Shown: one piece after another, positions 1 through 11,462 of the stretch | Position numbering within the stretch: the stretch's first letter is position 1 | How the letters are laid out: every line of letters begins with the position of its first letter | Source of the DNA: Latrodectus hesperus | Lineage: Eukaryota > Arthropoda > Arachnida > Araneae > Theridiidae | Length of the DNA stretch: 64,000 nucleotides | NCBI GenBank assembly: GCA_037975125.1 | Contig: CM075850.1 | Location: 75,177,164 to 75,241,163 of the forward strand | Direction: 5' to 3' | The notes under the pieces: model-generated | What the model saw: only the letters and a program-made list of their open reading frames with translations | The model's database searches: none | What the model was told of the DNA's origin: nothing | Position numbers and translations under genes: made by a program

Positions 1-70
<70 letters not shown>
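1..70. repeat. (AT)n microsatellite at the window edge
   Basis: A pure AT dinucleotide run covers the first 70 bases and is cut by the window edge, so its true length is unknown. It abuts the 5' side of the Helitron-like element that follows. A second long (AT)n run sits on that element's other side. Confidence 0.97.
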
Positions 71-76
<6 letters not shown>

Positions 77-1113
77 CTCGTGTCACAGTTTTCGTTGCCA
101 TACTCCTCTGAAACGGCTTGACCGATTTTGATGAAATTTTTTGTGCTTATCCGGTATCCATGAGAATCGGCCAACATCTATTTTTAATCCCCCTAAATTT
201 TAGGGGTAGTACAACCCTAAATTTTTTTTATTTTTTTAGGTTAGTTCTGTAAGTTCCTAATAGATGGCGGTTTAGCATCTAAGTTGCTCAGGTATTCGGC
301 AGATGGCGACGTGTTTATTTTTCTAGATTATACCATCTTCGAGAAAATTATTGTGCGCGCAAGCGCGTGGTTAAATATAGAATTTACATATATTTTCATG
401 ATGTATAATGATACTATAACAATTTTTCGTGAATCATTTTCATAATTATACTTTGTATTGTGTTATTACTGTGCAGTATTCAGTTTGAATATTTTTAATA
501 TTATAAATAGTAAAATAAAATTTTATTTATTACTGTTTTTCTCTACTAATTTTCATACCACCTCGAAAATATGTAAGTATTTCTTGATAGCCTTTTATTA
601 TTTTTTATTTTTATTTTATAATTTGATAATTATTAATTTATTCAGTAGAACATTTTGATCTAATTTATTTATTCAAATGATAAATTCTTTTAATTTTTTT
701 TATTTCAGTATAATGCCGCGGAAAAAATTTTTAGTTTTAATATAATTTAAAATTAAAATAATAATAGTTCGATGTCAATGTTATCTACCTCATTTATAAC
801 AATTTATTTTTAGATGTCTTTAATTTATATAGTATATTTTATAAGTAAGTCACTGATTACAAACCATAATTTAATATAAGATGAATAAAATGTAAATTCA
901 GAAAGTATATGTTGATTTGTGCTTAATTTCAAAATTTCGATACTTTACCTATTACTATTAAATTTTGGTGAAACGTTTTATTTTTAATCTCCTATGAATG
1001 AACCTATTCTAAATTTTTTTAGAAAATATTAATTTGATTGAACCCAAGAATTAGTAAAAAATTGATTCAATGTATTTTAAAAACTCAGCCACTGCTACGC
1101 GTGGCTGGGTCAG
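71..1113 (+). mobile_element. Helitron-like non-autonomous element (putative)
   Basis: Seen: the left end, just after an (AT)n run, carries a motif at about 109-150 (AAACGGCTTGACCGATTTTG followed by ATGAAATTTTTTGTG) that I recognise as common near the 5' ends of arthropod Helitrons. The right end has a terminal hairpin: AGCCAC at 1087-1092, an 8-nt loop, and GTGGCT at 1101-1106, followed by GGGTCAGT and then (AT)n. A short GC-rich hairpin about ten bases before the 3' end is a Helitron hallmark. The canonical CTRR end is not clean here (CAGTTA), which suggests decay or a variant terminus. No Rep/helicase coding sequence is present, so it would depend on an autonomous partner. Alternative: unrelated repeats trapped between microsatellites. 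Confidence 0.5.
1087..1106 (+). other. GC-rich terminal hairpin of the Helitron-like element
   Basis: Perfect 6-bp stem AGCCAC/GTGGCT with loop TGCTACGC. It lies in otherwise AT-rich sequence immediately before the proposed element end, as expected for a Helitron 3' terminator hairpin. Confidence 0.6.

Positions 1114-1114
<1 letters not shown>

Positions 1115-1197
<83 letters not shown>
1115..1197. repeat. (AT)n microsatellite
   Basis: About 80 bases of uninterrupted TA dinucleotides directly following the Helitron-like 3' end. The Ile-Tyr repeat peptides it yields on translation are artefacts. Confidence 0.97.
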
Positions 1198-1199
<2 letters not shown>

Positions 1200-4004
1200 C
1201 AAGTGATATCTTCGTTTTAAAATATCTTAATTTTTTATCACATTACAATTATAAAATAATAACACCTATTTCAGAAAAGAAAAATCTCAACCGATCACGA
1301 ACGGACAGTAGAGTTAGACTGAATAACACAAGTCTACGCAAAATAAATTAACGCTGTCAATTTAAATTTTATACGAACAATTTAAAATTTACTTGGAAAT
1401 TAATGTTTAACTTATTGTAAAAAAAATTTAACTCATCGGTAAATTAAAAAATAGGGTTTGACTGCATTTGTTTCCAGTAACTGATTCCTACCAACCCAAA
1501 TAGATACAGGCAATATCCTTCCCATTTTGTGAATATTATTAAATTAACGAATTCAACTGGTATTGACTTCACTCAATCTTATACATATTTATGCGCTTGA
1601 CTGAAAATTTCAATGTATCTTTCGTTAAAGTTACAAAGAATTTTGTAAGCCACTTTCCAATATCAGAGTTTTATTATTTCAAACTCTCTACTTTTAAATT
1701 TTAATTGAATCAAGAATTTTATTACTTAAATTGAATTATTATTATTTAATCCATCAAATACATAATTATTGTAATATATTCATAATAACATATTTTAAGT
1801 AAATTTCAAAATTTGTCAATACTGAAGTCATGATGATAAACAGGACTTATTTTATCACCATCCAATAAACATCTACAGTATTAAATTATGCTCCATTTTT
1901 CAATTGCAAATTTACATAAATTATTATTATCTTATTCTTAATATGAAATTTGATTTATTTGATAAATTATTTATTTTTATATCACATTCAACTAAAATAT
2001 TTTGTTTTTATTGTCAAGCATACAATGAGATAACTTTATGAGAATTTTTACACGAAATAAACATACACCTAAACCCATGTTTGAGAAAAAGATCCTTTTC
2101 AATCAAAGCATTCAAGCTTAACACTACAAATCCTTCTATATCCTTAACACTTACGTGACCATGCTGTATAGTAACAATGCTGTTTTCTCACACTCTAATG
2201 AACATTATTGAAAACATTCTCAGTAGTTTTTACCGTCACCTCATTGTGCTTTCACCTATTTCTAGATCCTACTAAGCTCCCTTTGTTGTTATAGCATAGG
2301 GCTCAATAGTTGCTTAGCGAACAGATAGAAAATACAGAATCCACACAGAATATTTCGTGCTGTCAGAAACACCAATGAATCAACTCTGAAAATAATTCCA
2401 TGAAACCCGGAAGTTATTTTTAAATCCTTAAGCATAGTTTAAAAAGAAAGACAATTTCAAAAAAATGAATCATCATTTTGCACAATGTACTCCTACATCT
2501 TATGAGACTAGAATAATAGTTACAGGTGAAATGGTCTAATCGCAAAATCTTTAAAGTTAGGATCACAAGATTCAAAATATAAAATTCTACAATTTTTCTT
2601 CATCGCGAATCTTACGAATACATGATTTAAAACAAACCATTAAAATTTCGAACAAAAAATATTTTTGTTTAAATTTTTTATTGAAATTCTCATTGGTGAG
2701 TTTGACACATTGAAAATTTTTAATTTAATTTCAACAATTAAAGTTATAGAAAATTTATTATATTTGTGTCTCTAGTTTTGCACACGTTTGCTAAAATTAG
2801 TAATTAAATCTTAACTTGAAAATTTGTAACGCAAATTCTTGAATGGGTAGGATGGTTGTAGCAATAATAAACGTAAATTTATAAAATTGCAAAACCAAAT
2901 GATATCTTTTGTTTTACAGAAAGTTATTAATTTCTGCACAAGTATTATGTTTGAAAATAAAGTTAAATTTTATTGTTTTAATGAATTTATTTCGTTTTTC
3001 TCACAGTCTGAAAATTTATTATTAAAGGAATGTTTTCTTACCTATATTAATATTACGTAAGAGATTTCAATTTTGCAAAAAATGAGAACTTATGAGGATT
3101 TGAAACCGAATCTGAAGAAATTTTATATTCGTTCTACAATAAATTTTCAATTTGAATATGAATTTAACAAAATATTGTTACATAAATTTGTACATTTTTA
3201 CTTTGTACATAGATTTATATTTATTTCAGAATAATTTTTCTCTTAACATTAAGTTTATTTAAATAGTTCTAAAATGTGTTTAATTTTTAATAACTTTTTT
3301 ATGGTTGCTCCTTCCTTTTAAAACGAAATCTTTGAATGCTGTTAGATACTTAAAAGAATTTAAATCATGGATTTGCGACGAGTTTCTAAATAGCTGCTTT
3401 CTCCTTAAAACTTTCACACCACTCAAGCGGAAGTATATAAGGCAGTTCTTAGTTAATATCAAAATTCCTTTCAATTTTATGGCCTACGCAAATCTTTAAT
3501 ATACGTTTCGATTCGACACTAATTATAAGTACGAATTAAAATCTGTATTATATTAATAAGACACACAAAATTAAATATTGAATTGTTAGCTTAATTAAAA
3601 TAATAGGATTATAATTTTAATTTTTAAACATAAACAAAAATTGAAAGGTAATAAAAAAATGCCATTTTAAAGTTATGCAAATAGATCGGTAAACTTTTCA
3701 GTTAAATTTTTATCAGTATTTGCTAATAAATATGGTGAAAAATTAAATCAAAGAACTAAAACATAAGGTAAATAAAACATAAGGATTATTAATTTGTATT
3801 ATATATTATTTGAAGTATTTTACATTCGTTTAAAAAATTCAATTGTTATCAGAAAATTTAAGTACGTCACAGGGGATAACCTTTTGAGAAGTTATTAAAT
3901 TATTTTGCAGAGATAACAATATATGACTAAATTGTGTATTTAAATTATTTGAAAAAGAAATATGTGAAATTTAAGCAAGCAGAATATTATATAAAAATTA
4001 ATTT
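1200..4004. other. AT-rich non-coding stretch
   Basis: I see no gene here. Overlapping 64-codon frames exist on both strands at about 3280-3499, but neither resembles a known protein or has a codon pattern unlike its surroundings. The stretch may be intron of the minus-strand gene whose first coding exon ends at 5858. Confidence 0.6.
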
Positions 4005-4236
4005 TATTTCAAAGTCGATTCAAGTTAAAAATAATTTTGTAAACTATAAATAATATTCAAGCACTTCTTGAAAATTAGTTGTTCTGATAATATAAGTATT
4101 TCATTTAAAAAAAAATAGCTTATATCAAAGTCGATTAGTGATAAAAATAATTTCGTGAACTTAAAACAATATTCAAACGTAATAATTGGGGAAAATTAGT
4201 TGGCCTGATAAATATGAGTATTTCATATAAACTCAA
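4005..4236. repeat. Diverged tandem duplication, ~116-bp unit, two copies
   Basis: The motif AAAGTCGATT occurs at 4011 and again at 4127. Both copies then continue in parallel through matching blocks AAAAATAATTT, AATATTCAA, GAAAATTAGTTG, CTGATAA and AGTATTTCAT. The copies differ by scattered substitutions and small indels, so the duplication is old. Confidence 0.75.
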
Positions 4237-5857
4237 AGAGTCATTTTAAAAATAAACTAAATAGTTAGCTTATTTTTAAAAATTTATTAAATATTGAAAA
4301 GCGAAATGCTTAATTTAACTTACAGTTTATTCATTTTAAGTATTTCGTATTAATTAGTTAAAAATATAAAACACTTAAGAATTACAAAATTTTTTTCTGA
4401 GTTTCAGTTGTGAAAATGTTATGGAAATTTTAATAACTGAATGAATTTTTATGAATAAGAAAATGTGTTTATGTATTAATCTATTAATAAACTAGACAAT
4501 TAGTTTATCATTAAAAATTATACGATACAAATTTTAAAACCAGTAAATTCAGAATGAGAATTTTATCATAATACAAAAACGATAATAATGGTTTTAATTC
4601 CTATCCATCACAATACTTTAAAAAAATTTTTTTAACTAAACCACTGAATAAATAAATGTTAAAAGTCATTAAATAGTTTGATAGATTATTTTTGTATGTT
4701 AAGCTCGCAATAGTGACAGAATTTTAATTTACAATATTTGTGTGGATTACCAAAATGTTTACGAATAAAAATTATCACAATAAAAATATATAGAATGCTT
4801 CTATAAAAATATTGAAGATAAATAATTTCTCATGATAGTAAATAAATAGAAACCAGAAGAAGGAAACAATCTTAATTTGAACATTCTTTTAGCAATGTCT
4901 AGGCCAAAAGGTTGTTTAGACAAGGATCTGGAATTTGTGTTAATTGCTTTAGAACATCATTAATAATTCATGAGCAATTAGTTCTTTCACACTGCACTGC
5001 ATTATACAAGCAAACATGCATTTATACAAACAAGCGTAAGATTTTATTTCCGCGTAAAATATATTAGAATCATTTTTTTTCAAAAGAGAACACAGGTTGT
5101 CAAATACGAATAAGTATTTTATAATATTTTAGATTAAAATTGAAATCTGATAGCTTAAATATTTTATGCTTTATATTAGAATTTTTTGATGCTTTAAGAA
5201 ATAAATTTTAAAATTTTAAGTTAAATAAGCCTTATTTTATAAAAACTATTTATTATAAAAGTATTTACATATAAATAATGAAACGGTTCGCAAAACTTTT
5301 AGAATTATTAGAATATGTTTATTAAAAAAATAAATAGAAATTAGAAAATTTCACACTTTAAAAATAACAAATGATTTTAAACATTAAATATATTATTAAA
5401 AATATGAATAATGTAATTTTTAAAAATATCTCATTTCAGTAAAATTATTATTAAATTATATTTTATGAAAAATTTTTGTCGCAAAATATTTGTTTTCACT
5501 TGTGTTTAAAAATATGAGATTTATAATAATTGTAAAGACTATTTTGAGTAATAAAATAAAAAATATTTATATTCAATAATATTTATGCAGCAGCAACTAT
5601 AAGAAATATTTAATTTTCGCATAAAATATATAAATACTTTTTTGAAATTTAAGCATGGAAATAAATTTTAAAAAATAAATAAAAGAGAAACTAAACCAAA
5701 AATTCTTTCAGGAATTCAGAAACGAAAACCGAAACAGACTAGGAAGAGAAGATTATTAAGTCATGAATGCAGTTACAAAAACCCGTTATTATATTTGAAC
5801 TTGAGCGTACCAAACGATGATTAAATAAAATAAACTAAAGTAAACAAGGGTACAAAC

Positions 5858-6034
5858 CAGTTGCACGAGCTTTAGAATTCCAGGAACTGTTCTGAAATAA
5901 TACGGATTTAATTCTAAATTATCGACTATTCCAGTGGATTCAGCTTTGGTGGTCACTTTAACTCCGACGGAATGCGAAGTATCGGTTTTGTGCGAATTTG
6001 TCGTTTGCACACTTGTTTCCGAAGGCGCCATCAT
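5858..6034 (-). CDS. First coding exon of a MARVEL-domain-like membrane protein (partial)
   Basis: Read on the minus strand, 59 codons start at the first of two consecutive ATGs (6034) and run to a possible splice donor, CTG|GTTTGT, at 5857. The first ~45 residues are polar (rich in Thr, Ser, Lys), followed by YYFRTVPGILKLVQL. That is the kind of sequence that opens the first transmembrane helix of MARVEL-domain proteins (CMTM/plasmolipin-like four-helix proteins of vesicle and junction membranes). Codon use (TCG, ACG, GTC, GCG) is richer in GC than the surroundings, which supports real coding. The frame remains open for another 22 codons past the donor, but that tail looks intronic. I did not find the remaining exons; they should lie at lower coordinates or beyond the window. 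The first ATG is taken as start because the context TCAAAATGATGG suits initiation. Confidence 0.62.
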
Positions 6035-6310
6035 TTTGAAGATACAGAATGATGAAACGAAACTGTTCGATGCTGAGAGAGAAACTGAGAAGAGTGGAGG
6101 TGTGCCTTTGCTTTCCTCATTCGAGAGGGTCGAAACCTGTTTCTCCCAGGAGAATGTACGTATACGTGTGTGTATGTTATGTTAGCACCTTAGAACGAAT
6201 AGCAGCTTATCATCTGTGACCATGAATCGAGATGTTTTGCGGGTAGAAAATGGGCTACGTAGTACTAAAGTTTTGTTGAGGCGGGACACGGGATTGTGCC
6301 ACTACCTACC
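6035..6310 (-). promoter_or_regulatory. Probable 5' UTR/promoter of the MARVEL-like gene
   Basis: This stretch directly upstream of the minus-strand ATG has markedly higher GC content than the flanks and no repeat signature. That is what a 5' UTR and core promoter would look like in this genome. No TATA box or clear initiator could be fixed, so the boundaries are nominal. Confidence 0.35.
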
Positions 6311-7149
6311 TTAAAAGTTTCGAGACACACGTGGGCATAGTTACTTTATTATTATTTTTTTATTTCTTCCGCTAGGTACGTAGGTGTTGGATTTTCTAAC
6401 ATAAAGCGAGATGTATAAACAATAGCTATGCACTGATTGATATAGTAAAACATGCATTTACGTAAAAATATTTCATTTATTCTCAATGTTAAGAGATTTG
6501 AAATGAATTCATTCGAGAACAAAATTCTTTTTAAATGAAAAACACTATCAGAAAAAGAATATGTAAATATCGATAAAACAAAGTTATCTGGTTTTTCACT
6601 TTACAAAGAGATGAGGTTGATATAAAAGTATACTTATATAAATGGAAAAATTATAAACATATATATATGTATGTATTAAATAGATCAATTCTTGCTTACA
6701 ATAAAATAAAATTAAAACAATTTGAGAAATAAAAAAATTGGTTTCTGAAATCAATAGTTGAAACAAATATTCGAAAAAATAAAGAAAAAAATTAATGTAA
6801 AAAATTACATTAATAAAATATTTTCCTTTAGTTACCTAAATATCATTGAGAATGCTTTTCAATTCATTTTCATTCATTTGTGAATTCATCTGAGAAATGC
6901 TTTGTTTATTTTATTAATAAAATATTTATTTTTGTTTCAGAAATCTATTTCACGCGCATTTATTACGAACGACATTTTTACTTAATAAACAAAGAATTGT
7001 ATAATTACTTTATTTGAAATAAGCGTTTTGTAAACACATTTCTCACATCTAAAACATAGTTTCTTCAAATATGAATTAAATGGAACAAAAAATAGCATTT
7101 TCTTCCACTGGATATCTGTTGGGTTTCCAGTGAAGCATTAACATTGATG
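6311..7149. other. AT-rich intergenic stretch
   Basis: Nothing recognisable as gene or repeat lies between the 5' region of the MARVEL-like gene and the Tc1 element, apart from short TA runs near 6660. Confidence 0.6.
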
Positions 7150-7151
7150 TA

Positions 7152-8761
7152 CACTGGTGGAAATGCAATTAAAGACATTCAAAAATGCACTTATTTTTCA
7201 TATAAAAGTGCATATTTTTTAAATTTGCATACCTTTATTTGAATCACATTTTTAGTTTTCAATTATTCAGTACAAAAAATTTCAAAAAAAAAAATTATTT
7301 AGTGAGAATTTAGATCATTTAATCAAAAAATCAGAAATTTCGAGTGGAAATGCAATTAAAGACACTTGTTGTTTTTCGAACAAATTTATTAATTAATAAT
7401 GAGTGACACCTCCATTGTTTACAATTACTTCATGCATTCTATTTGGCATCGATTTCACAAGATTTTGAAGGTAATTTAATGGCAAATTTGACCATACATC
7501 ACGAATTTTGTCTTTTAAGTCCATTACTGACTCAAAGTGGGCGTTTTCGTAAACTTTTTGTGTTATCAATCCCCAGATGTTTTCAATAGGGTTCAGATCG
7601 GGACTTCTAGCTAGCCAGTCCATAACCTTTATGTTTCGCTCCATGAAAAAAGCTTTTGTTGCTTTAGAGTTGTGAATGCTTGCATTGTCTTGCTGAAATA
7701 TTCTGGAATCTTTCATCCATATCTTCGGCATAATTCAACAGAACGTTATCTAGGAGTTCAATATAATCGGAGGAGTTCATTTTAGGTGTGATCCAACAGA
7801 TGGGGGTTGTTCCATAGCTCGAGAAAGCTTCCCGCACTATCAATGTGCCTCCACCAAAATTGCGGCTAACTGAAATCTCCTTTTTGGTTCCTATGCGATG
7901 CTGGTAATACTTGTTTCGATCTGGTGCATCTAAATTAAACATTTTCTCATTACTGAACACCACATTGTTCCATTCAGAGTCCCAATTTGCATTTATTTTT
8001 TATTTATTTTTTTTTTAAATTCCAAATGAGCCTTCTTATGCTGAACACTTAAGAGAGGTTTGCGATGTTTTTTCGTCCATTTAACAATTCCAGATTGACT
8101 AACTATTTATTTAATTCTTCGAGTTGTAACAGATAGGCATAAATCTCTTCTAATTTTAGTGGAATTTACGTTAGGATTTATTGCCTCGCGAATTATCTGC
8201 CGCTTTTGACGGTCACTTAATTTACTACAAATACCTTGACGCCTCTTAACTCCATGCATATCACCTAGATTTGAAAAATTGCACACTATAGTTGGAGAGC
8301 GATTAATTTTCTTTGCAATTGACCTATTTGAATAGCCTTCTTCCCTTAAAGTTCGAAATTTTGATCGCTCTTCTAGCGAAAGCCCGATGTTACATCCCAT
8401 TCTATAACTACCTTTGAATAATAAATATTTGAGCCAAAATGTTTTGAAATATTTAGTATCAGACAATTTAGAGACAACAAACTGCTCCTTTTAAGCACTT
8501 TAGAAACAACAATGAAGTGGTAGATAGCTAAAATTCTGATTTAAAGTAAGTGTCTTTAATTGCATTTCCACTCGAAATATTGGATTTTTTAAACTAAATT
8601 ATGTAAATACTCACTAAATTAATTTTTTTTGCGAGTTTTTTGCACAAAATGATTGAAAACAAAAAATTTAATACAAATAAAGTAAGTACAAAAAATATCA
8701 CGGGCATTTATATGAAAAATATGGGAATTTTTGAGTGTCTTTAATTGCATTTCCACCAGTG
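7152..8761 (-). mobile_element. Tc1-family transposon, full length, inactive, IR/DR ends
   Basis: A 1610-bp element flanked by TA on each side (7150-7151 and 8762-8763), as expected for Tc1/mariner. The outer ends read CACTGGTGGAAATGCAATTA inwards from both sides. Within each end a second, inner copy of the same motif (GAGTGGAAATGCAATTAAAG) lies ~190-200 bp further in, at 7342-7370 and 8549-8573. Each terminal inverted repeat of ~215 bp therefore carries two direct repeats, the IR/DR arrangement known from Sleeping Beauty-like elements. One broken transposase gene lies inside on the minus strand. Confidence 0.93.
7393..8400 (-). pseudogene. Tc1-like transposase pseudogene (DD34E, first Asp lost)
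   Basis: Three overlapping minus-strand frames together cover a Tc1 transposase of ~335 codons, close to the family's usual 340-350. Order: helix-turn-helix DNA-binding part starting MGCNIGLSLEERSKFRTL, with SNRSIAKKINRSP; a central catalytic part with VFSNEKMFNLDAPD; and the C-terminal catalytic part with FQQDNASIH and SPDLNPIENIWG. The second Asp and the Glu are separated by 34 residues, the Tc1 signature. Defects: an in-frame stop after TTRRIK (about 8107), a frame change in an A-rich tract near 8000, another near 7730, and Asn instead of the first catalytic Asp (codon 7949-7951). It cannot encode active transposase. Start chosen at the Met before GCNIG because upstream residues do not fit the family. 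Confidence 0.93.
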
Positions 8762-8769
8762 TATGTCTC

Positions 8770-9085
8770 GACCAGAATCGTTGATGTGGAGTTCGGTTAG
8801 TCATTCTATGGTCTTTTTTTGTACAAATTTAATTATACCGGAGCCTTAAGCATAAAATATAGGAAGACTAAAGCATTGAGATTAATCATCAACTGATTAT
8901 GCATGTATTTTGATAGCAGCGAAATATTTTCTTCAAATTTTCCGTAGGAATTTATTCTTTCGTCAATATTTTGTTGTTCTTTTCTAGGCAATTTTCCTAT
9001 GAAAATTAGAAGTTGAATTATTATTTTTCAACTATTACCAAATGTTTGATAATTACTATGAATATATTGCTATTATGTAAGCTTT
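8770..9085. other. AT-rich stretch, nothing recognised
   Basis: Between the Tc1 right end and the SINE I see no coding, RNA or repeat signal. Confidence 0.6.
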
Positions 9086-9088
9086 CAT

Positions 9089-9275
9089 GTGCCGTCCGAT
9101 GACAGAAAAGTTAGCGTCCTTAACTTCGAATCAGTAGGTTCCGGGTTCGAATTCTGGTTAGGGCATGGATGTTCCTTGATTTATCCCTGTGTGTTTGTTT
9201 TTCTTTATACCTTCACTTTCAGAGCGAAGACAGCTCATCCCCTGGATGCGCCATTGTATAAGATGCCATCACCAT
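9089..9275 (+). repeat. tRNA-derived SINE, diverged copy (family A)
   Basis: A degenerate tRNA-like head begins GTGCCGTCCGATGACAGA. A strong RNA polymerase III B-box-like block, GGTTCGAATTC (at about 9142), is then followed by GGGCATGGATGTTCCTTGAT and a CTGTGTGTTTGTTTTTCTTT tract. The same order appears in the better-preserved minus-strand copy at 28233-28538, so both belong to one family. The 3' end has a loose (CATC)n-like tail at about 9260-9290. The A box is decayed. No host coding function. Confidence 0.7.
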
Positions 9276-9521
9276 CGTCCATTATCATTATATAGCGCTA
9301 AATAGGTATATCCTAAATCAGCTGGGCATTAGAAAATAAATATGCTTTTATGGTGGCTGATATGGTGACTGATATTCCACATGATGATTTTAGGAAATAT
9401 GATATAAAAGCTTTTAGTTAGTGAGATATATAGCATTAAAGTAATCCTGGTTTCATTTTACGTAAAAATAGCACTTGCTGTACATAAGTAGTTATAAAGT
9501 AAATAGTAACAAATGAAAATA

Positions 9522-9734
9522 TTAGGTTGTTCGGAAAGTTATTTCGTTTTTCATAAAAATGAAAAACGTATAGCGAATGAAAATTCAATTGAATTATATA
9601 TTATCAATTCTAGTACAATAACTGTTGCCTTCTTTTTGGTAGTATCATGAATCCACACTCTCAAAATGGTTGGTTTTTACAAGCAAAAAACTGATCCAGG
9701 TGCGAAAAACGAAATTAATTTCCGAACAACCCAA
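9522..9734. mobile_element. mariner-type MITE, 213 bp
   Basis: Terminal inverted repeats of ~31 bp: the left begins TTAGGTTGTTCGGAAAGTTA and the right, read inwards, TTGGGTTGTTCGGAAATTAA, both continuing TTTCGTTTTTC. TA dinucleotides flank both ends (9520-9521, 9735-9736). The interior (~150 bp) holds no transposase. The TIR style (GGTTGTTCGGAAAGT) is that of mariner elements, which makes this a deletion derivative mobilised in trans. Confidence 0.88.
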
Positions 9735-9736
9735 TA

Positions 9737-11400
9737 TTTAATGCATACAATGGAATGAAAGCAATTGTAGAAAAGACTCGTGAATAGAAATTATATTAGA
9801 ATGAAATGAAATTCAATAACTGAATTTTGGAAGGTAAATAATCTATGATTTATAGAATCGCATTTTCAATCTTTTGTATAAGAACTGGTGATTATTACGA
9901 TGTAAACATGATATATGTAAACAGAAATATTTCTTATACTCTTCTGCTTTAAACGGCATGTACTTTAAAGGAACTCAGAGAAATCAGAATAGATTGAACA
10001 TGTAATATTAGCCAATCTAGAAGTCTTAAAACGGCGATATGCAATTTCTGAGTGTTTCTGATGATTCATCGAAATGCCACATCAGAAGCGGTGACGTTTT
10101 CAATCCTTATGGTCCTCATGAAATAATGGTTTTTAATTCAAAGTTTCCGATACATAGAAATATGTTTACAATTTTGAGAAATTTGTAATTCGAATATTCA
10201 TGATAGCGTAATCTGATAAAAAATAAGTTAAGTGCATTTATTTATAAAAAAATAATAATTTATAAATATTTTTCCTATTGCAAAGATCATTTCTAAATCA
10301 TTATTATTCAAACAAAAATATGTGTGAATCACTTTGAAAACATTTATTTCTGGTTTACTAATACTTACTTTCTATATTTCTATAATAGCTTATATACAGC
10401 ACATATTTTCTTCGTCTTTTTCTCTCAATTTGTCAAAGGAAATATTTAACAAAATCAAAAAGTTGCTTAAAAACAATGAATAAACAACTTTTTTGCTAAT
10501 TTTTTGTTCAAACCTGGTTCTTATTATGATGGAACGGTTTAAATACATTAATTGAATTATATATTCAAAAGAAAACTATAAAAAATTTAAAAAAAAAACG
10601 TATCAATACAATTTGTTTACTGAATAAAAAATCAAATTAATATATGATATCCCAAACTTGTCCACCTTTTTTCAAAATAAAGTTATATGAAGTGTTCTTA
10701 AACCACTTTCTAACAGATTCTGTATATACACAGAATCTCGTAAAAAATTAATTAATAATTTTTCACAACTCGTGAGTCAAAATCAAAGTAATAATAACTG
10801 GGCATAATTAGTGGTCCATTTTAATTATGCCCAACTGATTGGGTTTAGTTAGTTTGACATAATCGAAATATTTATGTGAAATCGCTTAGTGAATCATCTG
10901 CATATATAGCACGCTTACTACATATAATTCTAAGAAGAATTAGATTATAAGGCTAATAGGTGAGTCAATATACTTTATTGTCCAAAGAAATTTAAAAATG
11001 GAATTTTCAGTTTTCCTTTATTACAACAAGAAGTAGTCTGTTTTTGTTCGAAGAACGGAATGCATCGTATCAGTGTTACTTGAAAATATTTTCAAGAAGC
11101 ATTGATGCGAATGATATTTTAATTAATGTTCAAACATCATACTTTATTACCCTATCCATTGTGTTTTTAACTATCTAAGGGTTTTATACGTCTGGATTTC
11201 AAAATTTTATATCATATTGTTTTATTGTAGTCAGAAGAGATTTTTTCTTTTATACTACAGTTAAATCATAAAGACTTATTCTACATCATTACTGGATCTG
11301 TCCTAAAGTATTTTAATATCTACAACAAACTTTTCATTTTACTCATGTGATAATATATTAGACCAGTTCATGCGCTGAGAGTCCTTGATTTCGACTCAGA
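9737..11400. other. AT-rich stretch with one short palindrome
   Basis: No gene or transposon body recognised. A 35-nt hairpin lies at 10799-10833 (arms TGGGCATAATTA / TAATTATGCCCA). The slightly GC-richer block at about 10020-10130 has no identifiable content. Confidence 0.55.
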
Positions 11401-11462
11401 ATGTTGTGTTAATAATTGGTTGAAATACGTAAGATTTCACAAAAATAGCGTTCTAAAATCTA

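Noticed and set aside
1038..1351. Plus-strand frames giving long Ile-Tyr repeats
   Set aside because: Pure translation of the (AT)n microsatellite; no flanking protein-like sequence.
3280..3499. Overlapping 64-codon frames on both strands
   Set aside because: No homology recognised, no codon bias, both strands open; consistent with chance.
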